A stretch of 64,000 bases of DNA from Rhodopseudomonas palustris. Lineage in GTDB: Bacteria > Pseudomonadota > Alphaproteobacteria > Rhizobiales > Xanthobacteraceae. Location of the stretch: assembly GCA_016215605.1 (NCBI GenBank), contig JACRJB010000015.1, forward strand, positions 38,889-102,888, given 5' to 3'. Shown here in pieces: positions 19,218 through 29,367 of this stretch (its first letter is position 1; the number at the start of each line of letters is the position of its first letter). The notes beneath the pieces are model-generated. The model was not told the origin of the DNA and searched no databases. It saw nothing but the letters and a program-made list of their open reading frames with translations. The translations under genes were made by a program, and so were the position numbers.

Positions 19218-20155
19218 CCGACGCATCGGCCGCTCCCGACATCGCCATCGAGGTCAAGGGACTGACGAAGTCCTTCAACGGCCGCGAGGTGGTGCACGAT
19301 CTGTCGATGCAGGTGAAGCGCGGCTCGATCTACGGCTTCCTCGGGCCGAACGGCTCGGGCAAGACCACGACGATCCGGATGCTGTGCGGCCTGCTGACGC
19401 CGGACAGCGGCGAGGGCACCTGCCTCGGCTACGACATCCGGCGCGACGCCGACAAGATCAAGCGCCAGGTCGGCTACATGACGCAGCGTTTCAGCCTGTA
19501 TCAGGACCTCTCGGTACGCGAGAATCTCGAATTCGTGGCGCGGCTCTACGGCGTGCCGAACGCCCGCGCGGCGGCGCGCGAAATGATCGAGCGGCTCGGC
19601 CTGTCGGGCCGCGAGGAGCAACTCGCCGGCGAATTGTCGGGCGGTTGGAAGCAGCGGCTCGCGCTCGGCGCCTGCACGCTGCCCAATCCGCAATTGCTGC
19701 TGCTCGACGAGCCGACCGCCGGCGTCGACCCGAAGGCGCGGCGCGATTTCTGGAACGAGATCCACGGCCTCGCCGCCGACGGCCTCACCGTGCTGGTCTC
19801 GACCCACTACATGGACGAGGCCGAGCGCTGTCACGAGATCGCCTACATCGCCTACGGCACTCTGCTGGCGCACGGCACGGTCGACGAGGTGATCGCGCAG
19901 TCGGCGCTGGCGACCTGGGTCGTCACCGGCGACGGGCTCGGCGCGCTGGCGCACGAGCTGGCCGGCAAGCCCGGCGTCGACATGGTGGCGCCGTTCGGCA
20001 CCAGCCTGCACGTCTCCGGCCGCGATCACGCCGCGCTGGAGGCGACGCTCGCGCCGTATCGCAGCGGCGGCGGCCAGCATTGGCAGCACGGCGCGCCGTC
20101 GCTCGAGGACGTGTTCATCGAATTGATGAGCCGCACCAAGGACAATTTCCAATGA
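19214..20155 (+). CDS. ABC transporter ATP-binding protein
   Basis: GFLGPNGSGKTTTIRMLCGLLTPDSG, LSGGWKQRLALGACTLPNPQLLLLDEPTAGVDPKARR. Confidence 0.93.
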   Translation: MTDASAAPDIAIEVKGLTKSFNGREVVHDLSMQVKRGSIYGFLGPNGSGKTTTIRMLCGLLTPDSGEGTCLGYDIRRDADKIKRQVGYMTQRFSLYQDLSVRENLEFVARLYGVPNARAAAREMIERLGLSGREEQLAGELSGGWKQRLALGACTLPNPQLLLLDEPTAGVDPKARRDFWNEIHGLAADGLTVLVSTHYMDEAERCHEIAYIAYGTLLAHGTVDEVIAQSALATWVVTGDGLGALAHELAGKPGVDMVAPFGTSLHVSGRDHAALEATLAPYRSGGGQHWQHGAPSLEDVFIELMSRTKDNFQ

Positions 20156-21321
20156 GCGCGACCGATCGCGGCGCGGGCCGCATCCCGCCGGTCAAGCCGC
20201 CGCGGTTCGGCTTCCTGCGCCGCACCTATGCGATGCTGGCGAAAGAGTTGATCCAGCTCCGCCGCGACCGGCTCACCTTCGCGATGATCGTGGTGATCCC
20301 GGTGATGCAGCTGCTGCTGTTCGGCTACGCCATCAACACCACGCCGCGGCACCTGCCGACCGCAGTGCTGCTGCAGGAGGACAGCGACCTCGGCCGCTCG
20401 ATCCTGAAGGCGCTGGAGAACACCGCTTATTTCAAGTTCGTCCACGAGGTGCAGAGCGTCGAGGAGTTCGACAATCTGCTGCTGTCCGGCAAGGTGCTGT
20501 TCGGCGTCGAGATCCCGCGTGGCTTCGAGCGCGCGGTACGGCGCGGCGAGAAGCCGGCGCTCTTGGTCGCCGCCGACGCCACCGATCCGGTCGCGGCCGG
20601 CTCGGCGATGTCGGCGCTCGGCCAGATCGTGCAGACCGCGCTGGAGCACGACCGCGTCGCCGGCGATCCCGGCAATCCGCCGTTCGAGATCCGCGCCCAC
20701 GCCCGCTACAACCCGGCGGCGTCGTCGCGGCTGAACATCGTGCCCGGGCTGGTCGGCACCATCCTGACGATGACGATGCTGATCTTCACCGCGCTGTCGG
20801 TGACGCGCGAGATCGAGCGCGGCACGATGGAAAATTTGCTGGCGATGCCGATCACGCCGGTCGAGGTGATGCTCGGCAAGATCCTGCCCTATGTCGGGGT
20901 CGGCTTCATCCAGGCGTCGCTGATCCTCGGCATCGGCGTGCTGCTGTTCGGCGTGCCGCTGCGCGGCAGCCTGCCGATGCTGGCGGCGCTGTCGACACTG
21001 TTCATCACCACCAATCTGGCGATCGGCTACACCTTTTCGACCCTGGTGCAGAACCAGCTGCAGGCGATGCAGGCCTCGATGATGTTCTTCCTGCCGTCGA
21101 TCCTGCTGTCCGGGTTCATGTTTCCGTTCGCCGGCATGCCGATTTGGGCGCAATATCTCGGCGAGTGCCTGCCGCTGACACACTATCTCCGCATCGTCCG
21201 CGCCATCATGCTGAAGGGTTCGACGTTGGAGAATCTGCGCTACGATGCGCTGGCGCTGGCGGCCCTGATGCTGATCGCGATGACGATCGCAGTGACGCGC
21301 TTCCGGCGGACGCTGGACTGA
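20152..21321 (+). CDS. ABC-2 type permease
   Basis: MSATDRGAGRIPPVKPPRFGFLRRTYAMLAKELIQLRRDRLTFAMIVVIPVMQLLLFGYAINTTPRHLPTAVL...EIERGTMENLLAMPI. Confidence 0.92.
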   Translation: MSATDRGAGRIPPVKPPRFGFLRRTYAMLAKELIQLRRDRLTFAMIVVIPVMQLLLFGYAINTTPRHLPTAVLLQEDSDLGRSILKALENTAYFKFVHEVQSVEEFDNLLLSGKVLFGVEIPRGFERAVRRGEKPALLVAADATDPVAAGSAMSALGQIVQTALEHDRVAGDPGNPPFEIRAHARYNPAASSRLNIVPGLVGTILTMTMLIFTALSVTREIERGTMENLLAMPITPVEVMLGKILPYVGVGFIQASLILGIGVLLFGVPLRGSLPMLAALSTLFITTNLAIGYTFSTLVQNQLQAMQASMMFFLPSILLSGFMFPFAGMPIWAQYLGECLPLTHYLRIVRAIMLKGSTLENLRYDALALAALMLIAMTIAVTRFRRTLD

Positions 21322-21344
21322 CGGCGCGGCGCGGGGGCAGGACG

Positions 21345-22664
21345 ATGCAGATGCGGTGGCGGCTGGCCGCGAAGGGGCCGCGCAAATCCTCGTTGGCGGA
21401 AGAGTTCGGTGGCGCGCTCACGCGCGAAATCCTGCGCACCGAACAGCTGCGCGTCAGGGTGGTGCTGATCACGGTGTCGCTTCTGATGGCGACGATGGTG
21501 AGCGGATATTGGCTGTTTCCGAGCAAGATCGAAGCGATCTGGCATGGCAAGTTTTCGCTCGTGCAACTGCTGGTGTCGTTCACGCCGTTCCTGGCGTTCG
21601 AGACCTATCTGGTGCTGTTGCTGCGCCGCCGGCTGGCGCAGGGCAGAGATCTCCCGGTTTGGCGACGCTATATCGGTGTGCTGGTCGAAACCAGCCTGCC
21701 GACCGTCGGCATCTATCTGCAGATGGATAGTATGGGGGCCAATCAGGCGCTCGCCTTCGCGGCGCCGCTGGGCTATTTCATCTTCATCATTCTGTCGACG
21801 CTGCGTCTGGATTTCTGGCTGTCGACCTTCACCGGCTTCGTCGCCGCGGCCGAGTTGCTCGGCATCGCGATGCTCTACCATCCGCCGGGATTTGCCGATC
21901 GTCCGTCACCGGATTTCGCCTTCCATTTCATCCGCAGTGTCATCGTGTTCACTTGCGGCGTGCTCGCCGGTGGCGTCGGCGTGCAGCTCCGCCGCCAGTT
22001 CGAGGCGTCGATCGCCGCGGCGGGCGCACGCGACCGCATCACCAGCCTGTTCGGCGAACACGTCTCGCCGCAGGTCGTCGAGCGGCTGCTGGCCGAAGGC
22101 GCGGTGGTGAACAGCGAGAGCCGCCGTGTGGTGGTGATGTTCGTCGACTTCCGTGACTTCACCCGCCATTCGCGCGCACGCGCCCCGGCCGAAGTCGTGA
22201 CGCGCCTGGACGAGGCCTTCGCGGTGCTGGTCGACGTGCTGGAGAGCCACGGCGGCATCGTCAACAAGTTTCTCGGCGACGGCTTTCTGGCGCTGTTCGG
22301 CGCGCCGATCGAGGATGCTCAGGCGGCGCCGCATGCGGTGACGGCCGGCCGCGCCATGGTCGCGGCGATGGACGAGGCCAATGCCGGGCACCCCTGGCCG
22401 CTGCGGATCGGCGTCGGCATCCACGTCGGCGAGGCGGTGATCGGCACCGTCGGCTCGGCGCGGCGCAAGGAGTACACGGTGATCGGCGACACCGTGAACT
22501 TCGCCTCGCGGCTGGAAGCGCTCAACAAGGAGTTCGGCACGCAGCTGCTGATCTCCACGGCGGTCCGCCACGAAGCCGGCGAGGCGGCCGCCGACGCGGT
22601 GCTGCTCGGCAGCGTGCCGATACGCGGCTACGCCGAGCCGATGGCGGTGTGGCGGCTGGGCTGA
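21345..22664 (+). CDS. Class III adenylate/guanylate cyclase with N-terminal membrane domain
   Basis: About six TM segments, then VVVMFVDFRDFTRHSRARAPAEVVTRLDEAFAVLVDVLESHGGIVNKFLGDGFLALFGAP...GIHVGEAVIGTVGSARRKEYTVIGDTVNFASRLEAL. Confidence 0.93.
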   Translation: MQMRWRLAAKGPRKSSLAEEFGGALTREILRTEQLRVRVVLITVSLLMATMVSGYWLFPSKIEAIWHGKFSLVQLLVSFTPFLAFETYLVLLLRRRLAQGRDLPVWRRYIGVLVETSLPTVGIYLQMDSMGANQALAFAAPLGYFIFIILSTLRLDFWLSTFTGFVAAAELLGIAMLYHPPGFADRPSPDFAFHFIRSVIVFTCGVLAGGVGVQLRRQFEASIAAAGARDRITSLFGEHVSPQVVERLLAEGAVVNSESRRVVVMFVDFRDFTRHSRARAPAEVVTRLDEAFAVLVDVLESHGGIVNKFLGDGFLALFGAPIEDAQAAPHAVTAGRAMVAAMDEANAGHPWPLRIGVGIHVGEAVIGTVGSARRKEYTVIGDTVNFASRLEALNKEFGTQLLISTAVRHEAGEAAADAVLLGSVPIRGYAEPMAVWRLG

Positions 22665-22740
22665 CGGCCCGCCGCCGCGTTCGCTTCGCCGCTCCCGCGC
22701 CCTGCCGGGCCGCGCTGTCGCGGATGCTGGAAGGGCCGGG

Positions 22741-23694
22741 TCAGGGCCGGAATTGCGTCGCCAACCGCGCGTAGCAGCCGTGGCGCCCGAAGCTGTCGCT
22801 AACCATACCGATCGCCGCCGACCATTCGAGCGCATCGGTTCGCAGTCCGCTGACGTGAACGCCGAGACGGGTCTGCCGGCTGAACTCGTCGCGCGATCCG
22901 GAGAATTCCGGCCCGAGCCAGAAGGCGTCGATCCATCGCCAGCCCGCGGCGGCGCGGAAGCCGTAGCCGCTGGCGATCGTGGTGGCGTAGTACGAGGTTG
23001 CGAGCATCAGCTCCGGCAGCGGCTGCACCCAGGCCTCCGCGGCGACGCGAAGTCCTGTATGCGGCCCGCGCCATTTGGCTTGGACATCGTCCGGGGTGAG
23101 ATTGTGGCTCTCGAAATCGAGGCCGGCGAACAGCTTCAGCTCGAACTCACCGTGCTTGAATCGCCAGCCGGGCGTCAGCGCGGCGCGGAAGATCGTGGTC
23201 CGATAAGTTCGGATCGGCGTGTCGTAGCGCTCGACGCCGTTCGACATCGACAGCCGGATCACCAGGCCGTCGTCGTCGAGCCCGTTGGCCGCCCAGTGCA
23301 GGCCCGCATAGGCGGACAGGCCGTTGCGCCACACGTCGAAGCCGCCGAACAGCAGCGCCGGATCAGCCTTCGAGCCGCCGCTGAGTTGATCGATCGTCAG
23401 GGGAGCGGCAAGATCCGGTGCTGTGATGAGGGACGAGAGCAGCGCCGCCTCGGCGTCCCACAGCGCGAATTTTCCTGGTCGCGTGAACGGCGCGAACTCG
23501 TCGGACTCGAACTCATCCGGTTCGGAAATCGGAACGCCGGGCGCGCCCGGTTGACGCTCGCCCGGTCGATCGCTGGTGGGATCGTCGGCTGGGCTCGCCG
23601 CCGGGCCGGTGTCGATCTGCGCGCTCGCGCCGAGCAGCCCGGCCAGCAGGACCACGGCCACGCCGAACGCGCGCACCCAGCCAACGCAACGCAC
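22741..23694 (-). CDS. Putative outer-membrane protein, cellulose biosynthesis BcsS-like
   Basis: Signal peptide; LLFGGFDVWRNGLSAYAGLHWAANGLDDDGLVIRLSMSNGVERY...GYGFRAAAGWRWIDAFWLGPEFSGSRDEFSRQTRLGVHVSGLR, alternating amphipathic strands. Confidence 0.55.
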   Translation of the reverse strand: MRCVGWVRAFGVAVVLLAGLLGASAQIDTGPAASPADDPTSDRPGERQPGAPGVPISEPDEFESDEFAPFTRPGKFALWDAEAALLSSLITAPDLAAPLTIDQLSGGSKADPALLFGGFDVWRNGLSAYAGLHWAANGLDDDGLVIRLSMSNGVERYDTPIRTYRTTIFRAALTPGWRFKHGEFELKLFAGLDFESHNLTPDDVQAKWRGPHTGLRVAAEAWVQPLPELMLATSYYATTIASGYGFRAAAGWRWIDAFWLGPEFSGSRDEFSRQTRLGVHVSGLRTDALEWSAAIGMVSDSFGRHGCYARLATQFRP

Positions 23695-23785
23695 CGCTAC
23701 TCATCCCGAGCACAATGACTTGGTCAAATAATCGGGGATTTAAGCAGTGGGTGCCGAGGTTGTCCAGCGCGCGGATTGCAACTGA

Positions 23786-24034
23786 TTATTTGCGCTCGGC
23801 GTTCGGCGTCGCGATGGCCAGCTCCAGCGCGACCGCGATCTTCTTGTCGATATCGGCCATGCCGTCGACATAGGCCTCCGACAGCGACAGGCCTTCCGGC
23901 GAAGTCGGGTCGGCGCGGGCGATGGTCTCGAAATGATGGCGCAGTTTCTCCGGCGCGGGGTGAGCCTTGATCACGGCATTTGCGAAATTCAGCAAAGCCT
24001 TGATCTGGCCGTTCATGAAGTCGAGCTTGTCCAT
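23786..24034 (-). CDS. Hypothetical small protein
   Basis: MDKLDFMNGQIKALLNFANAVIKAHPAPEKLRHHFETIARADPTSPEGLSLSEAYVDGMADIDKKIAVALELAIATPNAERK; plausible globular composition. Confidence 0.6.
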   Translation of the reverse strand: MDKLDFMNGQIKALLNFANAVIKAHPAPEKLRHHFETIARADPTSPEGLSLSEAYVDGMADIDKKIAVALELAIATPNAERK

Positions 24035-24217
24035 CTGCCACTACCTGTTGTGTTCGCGTCCGCAAACTCTATCAGCCGGTTACCGCTGCACGATTGATCC
24101 GGCGCAAGCGATCGGCGTGAGCGACAGCATGCCGCGGCTCGCTGCGTGACAGCGCGAGCGATCCGGATGCCCTGCGTAGCCGACGATGACGAAGACCGCG
24201 CCTCGCACCGGCGATCG

Positions 24218-25024
24218 TTACCCGACCAGCTTGATCAGTTCCATGGCGGCTGCCGGCGCGCGGACCTTGCCTTCGTGGATCACGTAAGCGAACACGTCGC
24301 GCTTCTGCTTCTTCGCCTTGGCGTTGCCGACGACCTTCGGCAGATCGTCGGGCTCGCCGCCCTCGGCCCAGGTCGCCAGCCGCTTCGCCCAGGCCTGCAA
24401 CGCCTTCGGCGGGTAGCCGGTCGCGATGTCGTCCTTGCCCTTCTGCAGCCGGGCATAGACGAAGTCGCCGACCACGTCGGCGATCTCCGGATAGGTCGCG
24501 TGCTCGGAGTACACGACAGGAATGTTGTGCTCGCGTAACAGCGCGATGAAATCCGGCGTGCAGAAGCTGTCGTGGCGGACCTCGACGACGTGACGCAGGG
24601 GGCGACCGTCGATCGCGCGCGGCAGCAGCTCCAGGAACGCGCCGAAATCGGTCTGGTCGAATTTCTTGGTGGGGGCGAACTGCCACAGCACCGGGCCGAG
24701 CCGGTCGCCGAGCTCCAGCACGCCGGAATCGTAGAACCGCTTGATGCTGTCGCCGGCTTCGGCGAGCACCTTGCGGTTGGTCGCGAAGCGCGGGCCCTTC
24801 AGCGAAAACACGAAGCCGTCCGGCACCTCGGCGGCCCATTTGCGGAAACTTTCCGGCTTTTGTGAGCCGTAAAACGTGCCGTTGATTTCGATCGAGGTCA
24901 GCTTGGACGCGGCGTATTCCAGTTCCCGCCGCTGCGGCAGCTTGTCCGGATAGAACACGCCGCGCCACGGCTCGTAGGTCCATCCGCCGATGCCGATGCG
25001 AATGCTGCCCGCTTTGGTTTTCAT
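24218..25024 (-). CDS. DUF72-family protein
   Basis: IRIGIGGWTYEPWRGVFYPDKLPQRRELEYAASKLTSIEINGTFYGSQKPESFRKWAAEVPDGFVFSLKGPRF. Confidence 0.92.
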   Translation of the reverse strand: MKTKAGSIRIGIGGWTYEPWRGVFYPDKLPQRRELEYAASKLTSIEINGTFYGSQKPESFRKWAAEVPDGFVFSLKGPRFATNRKVLAEAGDSIKRFYDSGVLELGDRLGPVLWQFAPTKKFDQTDFGAFLELLPRAIDGRPLRHVVEVRHDSFCTPDFIALLREHNIPVVYSEHATYPEIADVVGDFVYARLQKGKDDIATGYPPKALQAWAKRLATWAEGGEPDDLPKVVGNAKAKKQKRDVFAYVIHEGKVRAPAAAMELIKLVG

Positions 25025-25362
25025 GCCTGTCTCCTCTTGCGCAACCGCAACGGCGTTCCTATCTTGGTCTCAACGGCGATGCCCATGCTGTTGGCTTCTC
25101 AGCCACGCACCGGCCGCCCAACGACCACAGAATAGTAGGGAGCGCCGGATGTACGCGCACCTGTTGTTCGTGGTCGTTAACGTTTGGCCGGCGCGCCGCG
25201 CTCCTTTGACGATCGCTTCCCTCCAGCAATGTCGGGCCTTCGGGACAGTGGGTCCTGTGGGACACTGAGCGCGCGCACTCCACCCGCTTTCCGTTTTCGC
25301 TACATATTTTGTAATGGAACGCGCCTTGGCAGGGTCGGCCAGCCTCGATATACGCTGACGCC

Positions 25363-26496
25363 ATGAATCAAGCCAGTCCAGCGGTCGCCGAGACGCGCGC
25401 GGAGCCATCCACCGCGCTGCAGCTGTCCGTGGTCGTTCCCACCTTCAACGAACGCGACAATGTCGAGGTGCTGTTCCACAAGCTGGAAACGGCGCTCGCG
25501 GGCGTGGCGTGGGAAGTCATCTTCGTCGACGACAATTCGCCCGACGGCACCTGGAACGTGGTGCGCAGCCTCGCGCTGCGCGAACCGCGGGTGCGTTGCA
25601 TCCGGCGGATCGGGCGGCGCGGACTCGCCGGCGCCTGCATCGAAGGTATTCTCGCCGCCAGCGCGCCGTTCGCCGCGGTGATGGATGCGGATCTGCAGCA
25701 CGACGAAACCCAGCTCGGCAAGATGCTCGGCCTGCTCGAGAGCGGCAAGGCCGATCTCGTGGTCGGCAGCCGCTACGTCGACGGCGGCAGCGCCGACAGC
25801 TTCGACAAGCAGCGCGCCGGCTTCAGCGCGCTGGCGACCGCGGTGGCGCGCAAGGTGCTGAAGGTCGACATCGCCGATCCGATGAGCGGCTTCTTCATGA
25901 TCCGCCGCGATCGGTTCGAGGAGCTCGCGCCGCAGCTCTCGACCCAGGGCTTCAAGATCCTGCTCGACGTCGTCGCCAGCGGGCAGGGCCGCCTGCGCGC
26001 GATCGAGGTGCCGTACAGCTTCGGCTCGCGGCTGCACGGCGAGAGCAAGCTCGACTCGATGGTGGCGCTGGATTTCCTCGGCCTGGTGCTGGCGAAATTC
26101 AGCAACGACATCCTGTCGCTGCGCTTCATCCTGTTCGCGCTGGTCGGCTCGACCGGCGTCGTCGTGCACTTCGTCACCTTGTACCTGGTGCTGAAAGTGT
26201 TCGACCAGCCGTTCGCGGAAGCGCAGGCGGCGGCGGCGCTGGTGGCGATGACCAGCAACTTCATTCTCAACAATTTCCTGACCTATCGCGATCAGCGCCT
26301 GAAGGGCTTCGCGATCCTGCGCGGCCTGCTGCTGTTCTATCTGGTGTGCGGCGTCGGCCTGCTCGCCAATGTCGGCGTCGCCTTCGCGGTGTACAGCGAA
26401 CACATCACCTGGTGGGTGGCGGGCGCTGCCGGCGCGGTGATGGGCGTGGTGTGGAACTACGCGATGTCGGGCCTGTTCGTCTGGCGCAAGCGATAG
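25363..26496 (+). CDS. Family 2 glycosyltransferase fused to a GtrA-like membrane domain (polyprenyl-phosphate sugar transferase type)
   Basis: LSVVVPTFNERDNVEVLFHKLE...IFVDDNSPDGTWNVV...VMDADLQHDE, then C-terminal GtrA FALVGSTGVVVHFVTLYLVL...NFILNNFLTYRDQRLKG. Confidence 0.92.
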   Translation: MNQASPAVAETRAEPSTALQLSVVVPTFNERDNVEVLFHKLETALAGVAWEVIFVDDNSPDGTWNVVRSLALREPRVRCIRRIGRRGLAGACIEGILAASAPFAAVMDADLQHDETQLGKMLGLLESGKADLVVGSRYVDGGSADSFDKQRAGFSALATAVARKVLKVDIADPMSGFFMIRRDRFEELAPQLSTQGFKILLDVVASGQGRLRAIEVPYSFGSRLHGESKLDSMVALDFLGLVLAKFSNDILSLRFILFALVGSTGVVVHFVTLYLVLKVFDQPFAEAQAAAALVAMTSNFILNNFLTYRDQRLKGFAILRGLLLFYLVCGVGLLANVGVAFAVYSEHITWWVAGAAGAVMGVVWNYAMSGLFVWRKR

Positions 26497-26503
26497 CGTT
26501 GCG

Positions 26504-27997
26504 ATGACGACCACAGCCCGAGGTGTCGTCGGCGGCACCGCCCTGGCCGTCGCCGCGATGGTGGCGCTTCGTCTGGTCGCGGCGGCGGTGACGCCGCTGA
26601 CCTTCGACGAAGCCTATTACTGGACCTGGTCCAAGCATCTCGCCGCGTCCTATTTCGATCATCCGCCGATGGTGGCGCTGGTGATCCGGCTCGGCACGCT
26701 GATCGCCGGCGACACCGAACTCGGCGTCCGGCTGATCTCGGTGCTGCTCGCGGTGCCGATGAGCTGGGCGACCTGGCGCGCCGCCGAATTGCTGTTCGGC
26801 GGCCAGCGTCTCGCCGCCAACGCGACGCTGCTGCTCAACGCCACCATGATGGTGTCGATCGGCACCGTGATCGTGACGCCGGACGCGCCGCTGCTGGCGG
26901 CGTCGTGCTTCGTGCTGTACGCGCTGGCGCAGGTGCTGGCGTCGGGCAGAGGGGCGTGGTGGCTGGCGGTCGGCGTCGCGGTCGGCGCGGCGCTGCTGTC
27001 GAAATACACCGCGCTGTTCTTCGGCCCGGCGATCCTGATCTGGCTGCTGTGGGTGCCGAAGCAGCGGCGCTGGTTGCGGACGCCGTGGCCGTATCTCGGC
27101 GGGCTGGTGGCGTTCGCGATGTTCACCCCGGTGGTGCTGTGGAACGCCGAGCACGAGTGGATCTCGTTCGTCAAGCAGCTCGGCCGCGCCCGGGTCGAGG
27201 GCTTCAACCCGGGCTACCTGCTCGAGCTGGTGCCGACCCAGTTCGTTCTGGCGACGCCGCTGGTCTACATCCTGGGTCTGATGGGACTGTACGCGCTGGC
27301 GCGCGGCGCCGGCGCGTCCGGCGCACGGGTGCTGATCAATGCGATCGTCTGGACCATCGCGCTGTATTTCGCCTGGCAGGCGACCCACGACCGGGTCGAG
27401 GGCAACTGGCTCGGCGCGCTGTATCCGGCGTTCGCGGTCGCTGCGGCGGTCGCAGTCACCGCGGTGCCGTGGCGGCCGCGGGCGCAGCGGGTCGCGGATT
27501 TTTGCATGCGCTGGGCCACGCCGGTCGGGGTGGTGATGTTCTTGGTTCTGGTGGTCCAGGCCAACACCGGCGTGCTGACCGGCTATAGCCGCGACGCCAG
27601 CGTCCGGGCGGTCGGCGTCGGCTATCCGCAGATCGCCGCGCAGATCGCGGCAATTCGCGAGCAGACCGGGGCGAGCTGCGTGCTTGCCGACGACTACGGC
27701 AACACGGCGTGGCTGGCGTTCTATCTGCCGAAGGGCACCTGCGTCGCGCAGCGCAACGAGCGCTATCGCTGGCTCGCGGCGCCGCCGCCGAGCCCGGAGC
27801 AGCTCGCCGGCAAGTTGCTGCTGGTCGGCGAGACCAACGCCGCCGCCCATCCGGCGCTGCGGGCGACGTTCAGCCGGATCGAGAAGGTCGGCGCGGTCGA
27901 GCGCAAGCGCGGGCCGCTGTTGATCGACACGCTGGAATTGGACATCCTCGACGGCGCCAAGCGCGCCGTGCTGGACAATTCGCCGCCGGTCTATTGA
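26504..27997 (+). CDS. Glycosyltransferase family 39 (ArnT/PMT-like)
   Basis: TPLTFDEAYYWTWSKHLAASYFDHPPMVALVIRLGTLIAGDTELGVRL...LLSKYTALFFGPAILIWLL. Confidence 0.9.
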   Translation: MTTTARGVVGGTALAVAAMVALRLVAAAVTPLTFDEAYYWTWSKHLAASYFDHPPMVALVIRLGTLIAGDTELGVRLISVLLAVPMSWATWRAAELLFGGQRLAANATLLLNATMMVSIGTVIVTPDAPLLAASCFVLYALAQVLASGRGAWWLAVGVAVGAALLSKYTALFFGPAILIWLLWVPKQRRWLRTPWPYLGGLVAFAMFTPVVLWNAEHEWISFVKQLGRARVEGFNPGYLLELVPTQFVLATPLVYILGLMGLYALARGAGASGARVLINAIVWTIALYFAWQATHDRVEGNWLGALYPAFAVAAAVAVTAVPWRPRAQRVADFCMRWATPVGVVMFLVLVVQANTGVLTGYSRDASVRAVGVGYPQIAAQIAAIREQTGASCVLADDYGNTAWLAFYLPKGTCVAQRNERYRWLAAPPPSPEQLAGKLLLVGETNAAAHPALRATFSRIEKVGAVERKRGPLLIDTLELDILDGAKRAVLDNSPPVY

Positions 27998-28128
27998 GGC
28001 TGGCCGGCTGCCGGTACTTTAGTCTAAACAATTGACGCAGCAAGCTGACCAGCCCGTTTTCTTTGTGCTAGAGGCTGCCGCATCCTCCGCCCAGGCGCGC
28101 GCCGCGCCGTTTCCAACGCACGAGTGAC

Positions 28129-29349
28129 ATGATGAACGACACGGTCTTGATTGTGGGAGCCGGACACGCCGGATTTCAGGTCGCCGTCTCGCTGCGCCAG
28201 GCCAAGTACAACGGTCGCATCGCGCTGATCAACGACGAGAAGCATCTGCCGTATCAGCGGCCGCCGCTGTCGAAGGCGTATCTCAAGAGCGGCGGCGATC
28301 CGAACTCGCTGATGTTCCGGCCGGAGAAGTTCTTCCAGGACCAGACCATCGAGCTGATCTCCGGTCGCGCGGTGTCGATCGACCGCGCCGCGCGCAAGCT
28401 GCTGCTGGCGTCCGGCGAGGCGATCGACTACGGCCATCTGGTGCTCGCCACCGGCGCTCGCAACCGTCAGCTCGACGTGCCGAACGCCACGCTGTCCGAC
28501 GTGCTGTATCTGCGCACGCTCGACGAAAGCGAAGTGGTGCGGCAGCGGATGCCGGAGAAGAAGCACGTCGTGGTGATCGGCGCCGGCTTCATCGGACTGG
28601 AATTCGCCGCCACCGCGCGGGCCAAGGGCCTCGAGGTCGACGTCGTCGAACTGGCGCCGCGGGTGATGGCGCGCGCGGTGACGCCGGAAATCTCCAGCTA
28701 CTTCCACGACCGCCACACCGCCTCGGGCATCCGCCTCCACTATGGCGTCCGCGCCACCGAGATCGAAGGCGAGGGCGGCCGGGTCACCGGCGTGGCGCTC
28801 AGCGACGGCCGCACCTTGCCGTGCGACCTGATCGTGGTCGGCGTCGGCGTGATCCCGAATGTCGAACTGGCGGCGGCGGCGGGTCTGCCGACGGCGTCCG
28901 GCATCATCGTCGACGAGCAGCTGCTCACCGAGGATCCGAACATCTCCGCGATCGGCGACTCCGCGCTGTTCAACAGCGTGCGTTTCGGCGAGGTGATGCG
29001 GGTGGAGTCGGTGCAGAACGCCACCGATCAGGCGCGCTGCGTCGCGGCGCGGCTGACCGGCTCGCCCGCGACTTACGACGGCTATCCGTGGTTCTGGTCC
29101 GACCAGGGCGACGACAAGCTGCAGATCGCCGGCCTCACCGCCGGCTTCGATCAGGTCGTGGTCCGCGGCAGCGTCGCCGAGCGCTCGTTCTCGGCGTTCT
29201 GCTACAAGGACGGCAAACTGATCGGCATCGAATCCGTCAACCGCGCCGCCGACCACGTGTTCGGCCGCAAGATCCTGCCGCTCGGCAAGTCGATCACGCC
29301 GGAACAGGCGGTGGACACGAGCTTCGACCTGAAGAAGGCGATGGCGTAG
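28129..29349 (+). CDS. puR: Palustrisredoxin/putidaredoxin-type NADH:ferredoxin reductase
   Basis: MNDTVLIVGAGHAGFQVAVSLRQAKYNGRIALINDEKHLPYQRPPLSKAYLKSGGDPNSLMFRPEKFFQDQ..., recognised as very similar to R. palustris PuR. Confidence 0.9.
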   Translation: MMNDTVLIVGAGHAGFQVAVSLRQAKYNGRIALINDEKHLPYQRPPLSKAYLKSGGDPNSLMFRPEKFFQDQTIELISGRAVSIDRAARKLLLASGEAIDYGHLVLATGARNRQLDVPNATLSDVLYLRTLDESEVVRQRMPEKKHVVVIGAGFIGLEFAATARAKGLEVDVVELAPRVMARAVTPEISSYFHDRHTASGIRLHYGVRATEIEGEGGRVTGVALSDGRTLPCDLIVVGVGVIPNVELAAAAGLPTASGIIVDEQLLTEDPNISAIGDSALFNSVRFGEVMRVESVQNATDQARCVAARLTGSPATYDGYPWFWSDQGDDKLQIAGLTAGFDQVVVRGSVAERSFSAFCYKDGKLIGIESVNRAADHVFGRKILPLGKSITPEQAVDTSFDLKKAMA

Positions 29350-29367
29350 TTCGCGCCGCTACGCGCG

